Positions 7,622 to 17,300 of a stretch of 52,577 nt of DNA are shown one piece after another; the first letter of the stretch is position 1; each line of letters begins with the position of its first letter. A program made the position numbers and the translations under genes. The stretch is from an uncultured Coriobacteriaceae bacterium (GTDB taxonomy: Bacteria; Actinomycetota; Coriobacteriia; Coriobacteriales; UMGS124). The DNA is taken from positions 1 through 52,577 of the forward strand of contig UQBS01000013.1 in assembly GCA_900539345.1 (NCBI GenBank), in the 5' to 3' direction. The notes below the pieces were generated by a model. That model searched no databases and was not told where the DNA came from. It saw only the letters and a program-made list of their open reading frames with translations.

Positions 7622-9364
7622 TTACTTCGCGGCGGCGGCGTTCTTGCCGGCGACGTAGCCGTAGAAGATGCACATGGAGACGCTGACGCCCTTCAGGCAG
7701 ATGGGGTACTCCACGGCGAAGCGGCTGCCCTGCATGTTGCCGGCGCAGTACAGGCCGGGGACGATCTGGCCGGCCTCATCGTAGGCGCGGGCCTCCTCGT
7801 CGGAGACGATGCCGCCCAGGCACACGAGCATGTTGGCCTCCTCGCAGCGCACGGCGTAGAAGGGAGGCGTGGTCAGGCCGAAGAGACGCTGGGCGCTCTT
7901 GCCGAAGTCCAGGTCGAAGCCGCCGTCGCACAGTTCGTTGTAGCGCTCGATGGAAGCCTTGGCGGTCTCAGCGTCAATGCCGTCGAGCTGGGCAAGCAGC
8001 TCCTCGATGGTGTCGGCGGTCATGCACTGGCCGGAGTCGATGCCGTCCTGGATGTCCTGGGGGCAGCGGACGGAAATCTTGAGGCCGTTGGCGGTGTAGT
8101 CGGGCAGGGGCTCGTCGCGGTAGTAGCAGGCCGTGCCGTGGGCAGCCGGGAAGTACTGGAGCTGCTCGGGCCAAGCGGCGTCAAAGAACTGATAGGCCAT
8201 GTGGCCGGGCTGCTTCTCGAGCTGGTTCTCGAGCTGCTGACCAGGCAGGTCCTCGTTCATGAAGCGCTTGCCGGCGAGGTTGAGCCACAGGTAGCCGTTG
8301 TTGCCGATGACGCCGCGACCGCCGATGCCGGCGCCGCCGCCCATGTGGTGGATCATCGGGGCGTGCCACTGCTGCAGCGCAACGCCTGCCCAAGCGGCCA
8401 TCTTGTGGCCGTCGCCCGTGGCGGTGTAGTTGCCCTCGACGTCCATCGTGGGGTTCATGACGGGCACCTCGTTCTCCACGACGGAGGGCACGAAGTACTT
8501 GAGCATGGCGGTGTCGTGAGCGTAGTCGCCGCAGGTGAGGATGACGCCGCCCTTGGCGGTTGCCTTGACGTACTTGCCGGTGGCGGCGTTGCGGGCGTAG
8601 ACGCCGCAGCAGCGGCCGTCCTCCATGATGAGCTTCGTGCCGAAGTGGCCGTAGCGGATGTCTACGTTGCCGGTGGCCTCGGCCTCAGCCAGCGTGTCGG
8701 CCATCATCTGCGACAGGTTGGAGATGCCGATGGTGGTGGGGTAGGTGGGCAGGGCCTCCTTCGTCCAGTCGTAGCTCTCCAGCATGGGGTAGAAAAACGG
8801 GAAGATGTAATTCGAGCGGTTCTCCTCGGGGATCTCGGCGAAGCTCTCGGGGGCGATGTAGGGGTTCGACGGGGCGATGAACCAGTCGAAAACGTCCTTC
8901 ATCTCATTTTCCCAGCGCATGAAGATGGGCAGGCTGTTGTGATAGAGGCACTCGTTCATGTGCTTCTCGGCCAGCTCGTACTTGTCCATGAAGCCGTCGC
9001 CGCGGCCCCAGGTCTCCTGCACCTTGCCGCCAACGACAGCGCAGCCCTGGCCGGTGGTGTTCTTGGTCTCGGACTTCTCGAAGGCCAGGACGGTCGCGCC
9101 CTCCTCAGCGGCGGCGCGGATGGCGCAGCAGCCCGAGTCGCCCACGCCCACGACGATGACGTCGGCCTCGACCTCTTCTTCCACCATGTCGTCGGTGATC
9201 TCGGGCTCCGCGGGCAGCCAGGAGCTGTAGTCGGGGGCAGAGGTGACCTCGGCCTCGGCGGCCTCGTCGGCGACGGCGACACCGGTCAGGGCGGCGCTGG
9301 CGGCGACGGCGGCACCGGTCAGACCTGCGCCCTTGACGAACGACCTGCGGGAGACATTGCTCAT
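7622..9364 (-). CDS. Tat-exported FAD-dependent reductase, second copy type
   Basis: This is a protein of 580 residues from the ATG at 9362-9364, preceded by AAGGAAAGGAACC; in-frame codons up to 9451 lack homology and a ribosome binding site. The Tat signal is SNVSRRSFVKGAGLTGAAV. The FAD motif reads IVVGVGDSGCCAIRAAAEEG with EKSE at the end of the second strand, and the C-terminal FAD region reads GLYCAGNMQGSRFAVEYP. It is an FAD_binding_2 reductase with no visible heme or FMN domain. A divergent membrane LuxR regulator gene starts 281 bases away, the arrangement seen for inducible respiratory reductases in Eggerthellaceae. The substrate is unknown. It is clearly a different subfamily from the flavoprotein at 4046. 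Confidence 0.85.
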   Translation of the reverse strand: MSNVSRRSFVKGAGLTGAAVAASAALTGVAVADEAAEAEVTSAPDYSSWLPAEPEITDDMVEEEVEADVIVVGVGDSGCCAIRAAAEEGATVLAFEKSETKNTTGQGCAVVGGKVQETWGRGDGFMDKYELAEKHMNECLYHNSLPIFMRWENEMKDVFDWFIAPSNPYIAPESFAEIPEENRSNYIFPFFYPMLESYDWTKEALPTYPTTIGISNLSQMMADTLAEAEATGNVDIRYGHFGTKLIMEDGRCCGVYARNAATGKYVKATAKGGVILTCGDYAHDTAMLKYFVPSVVENEVPVMNPTMDVEGNYTATGDGHKMAAWAGVALQQWHAPMIHHMGGGAGIGGRGVIGNNGYLWLNLAGKRFMNEDLPGQQLENQLEKQPGHMAYQFFDAAWPEQLQYFPAAHGTACYYRDEPLPDYTANGLKISVRCPQDIQDGIDSGQCMTADTIEELLAQLDGIDAETAKASIERYNELCDGGFDLDFGKSAQRLFGLTTPPFYAVRCEEANMLVCLGGIVSDEEARAYDEAGQIVPGLYCAGNMQGSRFAVEYPICLKGVSVSMCIFYGYVAGKNAAAAK

Positions 9365-9488
9365 GGTGGTTCCTTTCCTTGGAACGTGGAGTGCCGCGCG
9401 GTTGCGTGCACCCTTTGGGTTGTGCGTGCGGCCTGCCATGTGGCGTGCCACCGCTGAACAGTTGTGACTGTAGGCGCGGGCTCGATTT

Positions 9489-9579
9489 GCCCATCGGGTT
9501 CGATGGGCGATGATGTGAGAAAGAGCGGATGTTCACCCATTGGGGCTTCTTGAGCGCCGCATCGACCCTGAGGGTCGAT
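9489..9579. promoter_or_regulatory. Two palindromes in the divergent reductase/LuxR promoter region
   Basis: GCCCATCG-GGTT-CGATGGGC (9489-9508) and ATCGACCC-TGA-GGGTCGAT (9561-9579) are both perfect dyads between the divergent genes. A TACAAT hexamer (9580-9585) abuts the second and could be the -10 of the LuxR gene, putting the dyad over its core promoter. They are candidate binding sites for the LuxR regulator, though their sequences differ from one another. Confidence 0.5.
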
Positions 9580-9645
9580 TACAATGTTTGACCTGCGAGT
9601 ATCCTTGCAAGGTCGGCGATAGACGCACTAAGGGGAGGGCAAAGA

Positions 9646-11139
9646 ATGCAAGAGGGTGCAAACGAAACACCGCATCTCGGCCGCGCGCTGGCGCTTGCCC
9701 TGTGCACCCTGTGGGGCAACATCTTGTTCCTCGATGGGTCGGGCAGCGTTCTTTTGAGCGCCCCCTTTGCCTCCCGCATGGCTTCCATGGCGTTCAGCGT
9801 GGTGGGTTTTGCGGCCGCTTGGTTCGTCGCCCGTTCGTGCGGGGTCGCCCCGATGCGCTCGCGCATCGGTCTTCTGGTCGCGTGCGCGTTGCTCTCGAGC
9901 GCGGGGTCGTTCTTGCATTTCTCGGGGTTGGCATGGCTACCCGAATGGATTGACTGGGTGCCCACGGCGGTGTTCTCGATTGCCTTCGCATGTTTGCTGG
10001 TGGCGTGCGGTGAGATCTACGCCGAGATGAGCGCCGGGCATGCGGTGGTGTACGCCTCGGTGTCGTATATGCTTGCCTATTTGGGCAGCACGGTGGCGGC
10101 CGAGATGGGCGCGCAGGTTGTGTGCGCTGTGGAGACGTTGTTGCCTTTGGTGATTTGCGTGCTTGTGGCGCAGCCAGCCCGCACGGACCAGGCGTCAGGT
10201 GCGCGCGCCAAGGCCGCGCCCGTGCCGCTCGCAAACCTGTTGAGCGTGACCCTCGAGGCCATTCCTGCGCGCGTGCTTGCAGCAATCGGCATCACGTACT
10301 TTGCCATTGGTTCCACGCTCGCCCAGTCGGGTGCGCCGATTGACTATTTTAGCTGGCAGACTGCGTTGGCGGCTGTGCTCACGAGCGTGGTTGTCATGGC
10401 TACGTGCATCCTGCTGCACGGCCGCATCGCGCTCACGAGCCTCTATAAGATCCTCATGGTGGGCCAGGTGCTCGCCGCCTTCTTGCTATCTGAATGGGCC
10501 GAGGGTGCGCAGGTCGCCGTCGTCATCACGTTTGTGGGCGTGAAAATCGTGGCATGGACGCTCATGGCCGAGCTGGCGCTTCTCGCGCGCGCTCGTGGCA
10601 CGGCTCCCGCCGCGCTTGTGTACGCTGCCGGCTGCCTGGCAGGCCACATCGGCGAAGGCGTTGCGGGCGTGCTAAGCGTGTTTGGCCTCGTAAACCAAGG
10701 CGTGCTGCTTATTGCGGTTGTCGCGCTGCTCGTGGGGGCAGCCGCGTTTCTCTTCACGGGCGAGATGGGCAAGTATCCCGATATCGCCGACGCGGTCCCG
10801 GCGTCCGATGGCGAGGAGGGCGCTGCGCAGGTTCAGGCGGATTTCTCATGCAATCAGTCGCCTATGGCCGAGACCGTCAAGCCCGCCGCTGCGCAAACGA
10901 CCCAGCCGTCGCTTGACGAGCGCATCGGCGAGCTCGCTTCGGCCTACATGCTCTCCGCTCGCGAGACGGAGGTCTTCCGTTTGTGGGCCACGGGGCACAC
11001 GCTCAAATACATCCAGGAAAAGCTATATCTTTCGCCCTCTACGGTGAAGACCCACGTGCGTCATATATATGACAAGACGGGCGTGCACTCGCGCTCCGAG
11101 ATCGTCGAACTGCTCGACCCGCTGGCTGACAAGCGATAA
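9646..11139 (+). CDS. LuxR-family regulator with N-terminal multi-pass membrane domain
   Basis: This is a protein of 497 residues. About ten to twelve hydrophobic helices fill residues 10-375. A soluble linker follows, then a LuxR/GerE HTH (SARETEVFRLWATGHTLKY, then LSPSTVKTHVRHIYDKTGV, about residues 430-490). The start has AGGGGAGG seven bases upstream. Membrane-bound LuxR proteins of this plan are abundant in Eggerthellaceae and often control an adjacent reductase in response to its substrate. Here the divergent Tat flavoprotein is the likely target (inference). No receiver domain is present, so the membrane part is presumably the sensor. Confidence 0.88.
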   Translation: MQEGANETPHLGRALALALCTLWGNILFLDGSGSVLLSAPFASRMASMAFSVVGFAAAWFVARSCGVAPMRSRIGLLVACALLSSAGSFLHFSGLAWLPEWIDWVPTAVFSIAFACLLVACGEIYAEMSAGHAVVYASVSYMLAYLGSTVAAEMGAQVVCAVETLLPLVICVLVAQPARTDQASGARAKAAPVPLANLLSVTLEAIPARVLAAIGITYFAIGSTLAQSGAPIDYFSWQTALAAVLTSVVVMATCILLHGRIALTSLYKILMVGQVLAAFLLSEWAEGAQVAVVITFVGVKIVAWTLMAELALLARARGTAPAALVYAAGCLAGHIGEGVAGVLSVFGLVNQGVLLIAVVALLVGAAAFLFTGEMGKYPDIADAVPASDGEEGAAQVQADFSCNQSPMAETVKPAAAQTTQPSLDERIGELASAYMLSARETEVFRLWATGHTLKYIQEKLYLSPSTVKTHVRHIYDKTGVHSRSEIVELLDPLADKR

Positions 11140-11882
11140 GCGCGCCTCGCGTCAGCGCGGGGGTCGGTGTGGCGCTGCATTCGCGTCACCGCGGTAAGCG
11201 CGCGCCCTGCTTCGGTGTGCCCGTCGCGCTGCTCTATATATACTCGCCGCAGCAAGTGCACTTCATTTCACCGTGTGGTGCCGGTGTGGCTCTGCACAGG
11301 TGCGTTCCTGGTTGCGACGAGCACCTTGCCGCGCGGAAGTTGGCATAGTGCGCATGCGCGTGGCTGTATGAGAGGGGTCCTAGTGCCTGATATACGGGGC
11401 CGGTTATGCCATAACCTTCAATAAATCGTTGGAAATGCCCATGGTGCCCAGTTGAATTTTCCTGGGGCTGCATGGGCCTTTTTGTGAGGCTAAGCTCCAT
11501 ATGGAGGAAATGTGGTCATTGCCAGCACTACAAGAAGCGTTTAAGTAAGCGTCGTCATGCAACATCTTGTAGATGCCTAAATAGTGTGACCTCCATATGG
11601 TGTCGCGAAATACCATTGAAACAAAAGAGAACAATAAATCTGCAGAATCTTACATCAATCATGAAGAATATTTCATAAAAACTGCTAAACTTGCTTGGCT
11701 TGGTCAGTATGCGGCTTATGTGTTGATATTCGATACGTGAGTCGCTGCCAGGCGCCGATATTGTTTTGTCGTTTGGCCAATGAGCTATTGGATGACGTCT
11801 GCCAAACACGCATTGCTAGAAACGGTACGGAGAGAGGAGTTTTTTGATGGGGTCGAAGACTATGCGGGAAGGAGGTGCTCCG
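11140..11882. other. Long non-coding leader before the adhesin, lower GC
   Basis: These 743 bases lack a credible gene. GC drops markedly after about 11400. A terminator lies at 11437-11483. CTCCATATGG occurs twice (near 11500, in a self-complementary CTCCATATGGAG, and near 11590), and CTACAAG/CTTGTAG form a distant inverted pair in between. The composition change beside a large adhesin is consistent with horizontal acquisition or a regulated leader, but neither is proven. Confidence 0.45.
11437..11483 (+). terminator. Intergenic terminator downstream of the LuxR gene
   Basis: GCCCATG and CCCAG on the left pair with CTGGG and CATGGGC on the right, with a few unpaired bases, and the sequence ends in CTTTTT. 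It lies 300 bases past the LuxR stop codon and isolates the adhesin promoter region. Confidence 0.7.
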
Positions 11883-14345
11883 ATGCCGATTCCGATGTGG
11901 CGCCGCGTCTTGTCGCTGTTTCTCAGCGCAATCCTGGTGTTCCAGAATCTTACTTGCTGGATGACGCCTGCGTGGGCCGAGGAGGTGACTTCCCCCGGTG
12001 TAGTGGTGGCCGCCGAGCAGGCAGATGATGCCAACAAGGCAGATCAGTCTGCCGCCGCCGATAATCAGGACGCCGCGGACGCACCCCTGCCTTCTGGCAA
12101 CAACGCTTCCAACGGCACCGGCGACGCTGACAACGCTGACAACGCTGACGCAAACGACGCTGCTGGTTCTGCCGCCGATGCCGGCCCTGCAAGTGGCTCG
12201 TCCGATGCAGCCAGCTCCCAGCAGACGCCCCAGGCTTCCAGCAATCCCGCCGCCCTGGCAAGCGAAGAGGCCTCCAGCTCCGAGGATGGCACGGTCTCCC
12301 CGAGGGCTTATAACCCCAACGCCTCTCATATAGCCATCGATGACTTCACGTCGTATGGCATGGAGGTCAAAATCACCTATGACGGTGCAAGGGCCTGGCA
12401 GGGCGAGGCGATCACGCCTGACACGGAAATGTACGGCGAAATTAAGGGCGGCATCAACGAAGGCGTGCTCACCCCGGAGACCCCGCGCCTGCACTACGTG
12501 TTCCCGTCGAACATCACGGTGCCTAATATTGGCGACACCGACCTCTACGACGAGAGCGGTGCCTACAAGGCGACGTGGTCCATCTCCAACGGCGTGTTCT
12601 ATATTACCTATGCTGAGGAGTGGCTCCAGACGCATCCTTCAGGCATCACACTAGGTATCAACTTCAAGATGAAGTTGAACCCTGACGCTGGCAACGATGC
12701 CGATAAGGTTGAGGTCAAGTTCCCCGGCGTTTCCAGTATCGTCACGTTCCCTCTCAAGGACGGCAACGTGACGGGCACCAAGTGGGGTACCGTTGACTCC
12801 GAGAGCAACGCGGTGACGTGGACCGTTCAGCTCGACGTTGCCTCCAAGGCGTCGAACGTCGTGCTGACCGACACGATTGGCTCCAACCTCACGTTCGACG
12901 GGGCAACGTTCAAGCTCGACGGCAACGACCTCGCGACGTCTCCGACCGTGAACGGTCAGACCGCCACGCTCAACCTGGGCAACCTTTCGCAGGGTCGCCA
13001 CACGCTGACCTACACCACGCCCATCTCGCCCGACGCATGGAAGACGGTCGCCAACGGCGGCCAGCTCTCGGGCGTGGACAACGCGGCCAGCTGGACGTGG
13101 GGCTCCAACGGCGAGAACAACAAGAACAACGTTGGTCCCACCGGCCCCCAGCTTTCCATCAACATGGCAGGCAAGCAGGGCACGGGCACCTCGGACGACA
13201 TCACCTGGACGGCCTCGATCAACACGGGTTCGCTCAAGGCTGACATGGCCGGCTATGTCTTTACCGACACGCTTGGCGCGGGTCATGCCTACAAGGGCAG
13301 CTACGAGGTCAAGGATGCTTCCGGCGCAACCGTCGCCACGGGCGCGCTGCCCACCGACGGCTCGAGCTTCAGCTATACCTTTGGCGCCGACGCCGGCAAG
13401 CAGGCGTATACCATCGTGTACCACACCCAGATGACCGACACCGCTTCCAAGGACCCGGTGACCAACAAGTTCACCATCGAGAACCCCAACGGGGAGGGCC
13501 CGAAGGGCGACGCGTCTTCCAGCTTCATTCCTGCCGACGACACCCAGTACATCACCAAGAAGCTCATGAGCTCCGAGACTGCCGCCGCCGACGGCTACGC
13601 CACCTGGGAGTCCACGATCTTCATGTCGCGCATGTCGGCCAACACCGACCCGACGAAGGTGACCTTTACCGACGAGTTCAATGCCGGCCAGTACCAGCGC
13701 ACGACGTTTGACCAGCTCAAGCTCATGGCGGGCGACTATCAGCTCGTTGAGGGCGTGGATTACAAGGTCACAAACGACGGCCAGTGGAACAAGCTCGAGT
13801 TCACCTTTATGGCAAGCGATGCAGTGCGTGCCCTTATCGGTTCCACCGATGTGACGGTGACCTACCGCACCAAGTGCGACGGCTCCAACGACACCTATAC
13901 GAACAAGTCCACCCTCAGGACGCCCACGGTGACCCAGTCCGCCGAGGCGAGCTTCACCATCAAGGCCGATAAGACGCCTGAAGTCGCCAAGAACGGCAAC
14001 ATGTACTGGGACGCCAACTTCGACTGGAGCAAGGTTGAGTCCGGCTCCACCGAGAGGGGCGCCTGGGTCTCCGACTGGACCGTTCTTGTCAACCAGGTGC
14101 AGCCCAACGGGTGGACCACCGCCCCTGCCGGCCCCTTGGGCGGCGTCGACGTCATCGTCACCGACGAGATGCCCGAGAACATGGTGTATGTGCCGGGCAG
14201 CTCTCGGTACTACCTGCATGGCAGCGACAACAGCACGATTGGCCATTGGCCGACGCTGACCGCCGAGCCTTCCTGCGAGGGTTCCACCGCCGTCTTCACC
14301 GTGAAGACGGACGTCGAGGGTGTCAAGGCTGACGTTAACTATTAA
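11883..14345 (+). CDS. Giant surface adhesin, N-terminal part (ends at an in-frame TAA)
   Basis: This is a protein of 820 residues up to the TAA at 14343-14345. The ATG at 11883 has a near-perfect AAGGAGG seven bases upstream; ATG 11847, also with AGGAG, would add 12 residues. The signal peptide has WRRVLSLFLSAILVFQN and a likely cut after AWA. It is followed by a ~90-residue Ala/Asp/Asn/Ser-rich stalk and then several beta-sandwich adhesin domains resembling MSCRAMM/collagen-binding modules (for example DTIGSNLTFDGATF, and FTDTLGAGHAYKGSYEV). The reading frame after the TAA is open for another 2106 codons and continues the same kind of domain, so this is the first part of one ~2900-codon gene. 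Without readthrough the product would be secreted and not wall-anchored. Confidence 0.85.
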   Translation: MPIPMWRRVLSLFLSAILVFQNLTCWMTPAWAEEVTSPGVVVAAEQADDANKADQSAAADNQDAADAPLPSGNNASNGTGDADNADNADANDAAGSAADAGPASGSSDAASSQQTPQASSNPAALASEEASSSEDGTVSPRAYNPNASHIAIDDFTSYGMEVKITYDGARAWQGEAITPDTEMYGEIKGGINEGVLTPETPRLHYVFPSNITVPNIGDTDLYDESGAYKATWSISNGVFYITYAEEWLQTHPSGITLGINFKMKLNPDAGNDADKVEVKFPGVSSIVTFPLKDGNVTGTKWGTVDSESNAVTWTVQLDVASKASNVVLTDTIGSNLTFDGATFKLDGNDLATSPTVNGQTATLNLGNLSQGRHTLTYTTPISPDAWKTVANGGQLSGVDNAASWTWGSNGENNKNNVGPTGPQLSINMAGKQGTGTSDDITWTASINTGSLKADMAGYVFTDTLGAGHAYKGSYEVKDASGATVATGALPTDGSSFSYTFGADAGKQAYTIVYHTQMTDTASKDPVTNKFTIENPNGEGPKGDASSSFIPADDTQYITKKLMSSETAAADGYATWESTIFMSRMSANTDPTKVTFTDEFNAGQYQRTTFDQLKLMAGDYQLVEGVDYKVTNDGQWNKLEFTFMASDAVRALIGSTDVTVTYRTKCDGSNDTYTNKSTLRTPTVTQSAEASFTIKADKTPEVAKNGNMYWDANFDWSKVESGSTERGAWVSDWTVLVNQVQPNGWTTAPAGPLGGVDVIVTDEMPENMVYVPGSSRYYLHGSDNSTIGHWPTLTAEPSCEGSTAVFTVKTDVEGVKADVNY

Positions 14346-17300
14346 GTTGAGCTTCAGTATCAGACTGCCGTGCACAGCTCCGTGCTGGGCAGCTCCGGTG
14401 CTGCCGTGCAGTTCACCAACAAGGCCTACGCCCAGGCTGGCACGCAGACGTTCCCCGCCGGTTTCAAAACCGTCGAGGGTGCGAACGAGATCACGAAGAA
14501 GTCGGCCGAGCAGGTGCCCAACAGCTCCTACATCAAGTACACCATCTCGGTGAACAAGAACGCGGTCGATCTTGTGCCGGGTGCCGACACGCTCACGCTC
14601 GTGGACACGATGGACTCCAAGTGCACCTACTTGCCGGCCACGCTCCACGTGTACTACCAGGGCACGACTACCGAGGTGCCCGGCTGCTCCACCCTCACCG
14701 AGAACGTCACGCTTGACAACGGCGCCCGCGCCACGAGGCTGACGCTCACCATTCCCGATTCTTGCGCCATCGACGTGGTGTATCAGGTGCAGCCTGCCGG
14801 CAACCCTGGCGACCAGGTCAGCCTGACAAACAGTGCCGAGATCTCCGGCGTTGCCAACAGCGCCACCTCGCACCAGAAGCAGTGGACCGTTGTGAAGGCC
14901 GGCGCCACCACCGAGGGAACGGGCTACGGCATCACCGTCACGAAGTCTGACGCTTCCAACGCCAAGAAGGTCCTCGGCGGCGCCACGTTCGAGCTGTACC
15001 AGGTTGCCTGGGACGGCACCGAGACGCTTGTTGGCACGCAGGTGAGCAACGACAACGGCGTGGTGCAGTTCGGCTCCAAGGAGACGCCGCTTCTGGCCTG
15101 CACGCTCTACTACTTCGTGGAGACCCAGGCTCCCGCAGGCTACACGTGCTCCAGCGACAAGACGTACTTCATGTTCAAGGGCACCTACAGCCAGGAGCAG
15201 TACCAGGAGGCGCTCAACAAGGCCAAGGCGATTGGCATTGCTGAGCCTAGCCCGGCGACCTCCTTCAACATCACCAACAAGAAGAACGACACCCTTGTTG
15301 TGACGGGCGAGTTCCAGCTCAGCCTGGCGAAGACCGTCAACGGCCTGGCCCCCAAGGCCGGCGAGACGTTCGAGTTCTCCGCTACCGCCGAGGGCGACAA
15401 CGCCGCCGACGCGCCTGGGTTCGGCAACGTCACCACTGCCGAGGACGGCTCCGCCTCCTTCGCCACGGCCAAGCTCTCCGACAAGGACGCCGGCAAGACT
15501 TACATCTACCGCATCCACGAGGCCACGGAGGCCGCGCAGGGCTGGGCCAACGCCCCCGACGTCATTGCGACCGTCACGGTGGGCATGCCCACCGACACCG
15601 GCGTGCTCACGGCGGATGTCTCGTACAGGCTCGATGCCGAGGGCTCCGAGGCTTATGTGGGCGCCGCTCAGTTCGACAATGCCTACCAGGCAAAGTCCGC
15701 CACCGCGACGTTTGCTGTGGACAAGGTTGTCAACGGCGAGAAGAACGACGGCGTCAACGAGGAGTTCACGTTCGAGCTCAAGGCTGCCTCTGCGGACGCT
15801 CCCATGCCCGAGGGTGGCTCGACGCTGACGGTGACCGGTACGGGCGCTGCCCAGTTCGGCTCCATCGCCTATGACGAGCCGGGCGTGTACAAGTACGTTA
15901 TCCACGAGACCACTGACCTGGGTATGGGCTGGGCCAACGACGCGGACGTCAACGTCACGGTCGAGGTCACCGTTGACGACGCTACGCGCGACCTTGTGGC
16001 GAAGGTCGACTACGATCGTGCGGTTGCCGACGGCAGCGCGGCTGCGTTCAACGACCTCCATGTTGCCGACGGCAAGGCTGTCATCGCGGTGAGCAAGACC
16101 GTGAACGGCTCTTCCACCGTCAAGCCCAACGAGACCTTTGAGTTCGCGCTCTACCAGGCCGATGCCGATGGCAAGGCCACGGGCGAGCAGCTCGGCCGTA
16201 CGGTGAGCGTCACGACCGGCGGCACGGCGACCTTTGACGAGCTGACGTTTAACCAGGTCGGCACGTATGTGTATGTGGTTCACGAGATTGGCCACGACGG
16301 CAATGGATGGACCGCTCACGACGACGTGGTCGTTACGGTGAGCGTCGAGATGGACCCTGCCACCAACAGGCTTGTCGCTACGGTCAATTATGGACCGGAC
16401 ACGAGCGCGGCTGAGTTCAACGACCTCTACGAGGCAACGGGCTCTGCGACCATCTCCGTCGCTAAGACCGTGAACGGTGAGGCCCCCGAGACCGACCAGG
16501 AGTTCGATTTCGAGCTCAGGGCAACCAGCGTGGGCGCTCCCATGCCCGAGGCCGACGTCGCCACGACGGTGGGCTCCGCCCGCGCCTCCTTCAGCCAGAT
16601 CGAGTTCGGCCTGGCAGACGCCGGCAAGACCTACGAGTACGTCATCCATGAGGCCACGCCCGCCACGGTGGGCTGGACCATGGCCGGCGACGTGACCGTT
16701 ACCGTCACGGTCGGCGCCGACATGGGCGACGGCACGCTCGCGCCTTGCGCTGTCACGTACTCCACGGCCACGCAGGACTCCCAGGCGGCCCTCTTCAACA
16801 ACGTGTACAGGCAGGCCTCCGGCGAGTTCCAGCTCAGCCTGGTCAAGACCGTCAACGGCGCCGCGCCCCAGGCCGGCGAGACGTTCGAGTTCTCCGCCGC
16901 CGCCGAGGGCGACAACGCCGCCGAGGCACCCAGGCTCTCCAACGTGACGACCGCCGAGGACGGCTCCGCCTCCTTCGCCGTGGCCAAGCTCTCCGACAAG
17001 GACGCCGGCAAGACCTACACCTACCGCATCCACGAGGTCACTGCCGCCGCGCAGGGCTGGACGAACGCCCCCGATGTCGTCGCCACCGTCACGGTGGGAG
17101 TGGCCACCGACGCCGGTCTGAGCGCCGACGTCTCCTACAAGCTTGACGCTGCCGGCGCCGAGGCATATGTTGGCGCCGCCCAGTTCGACAACGCCTACCA
17201 GGCCAAGCCCGCCCGCGCCACGCTCGCGGTGGACAAGACCGTCAACGGCGAGAAGATCGAGGGCCTCACCAGGCAGTTCACCTTCGCGCTGACCGACGAG

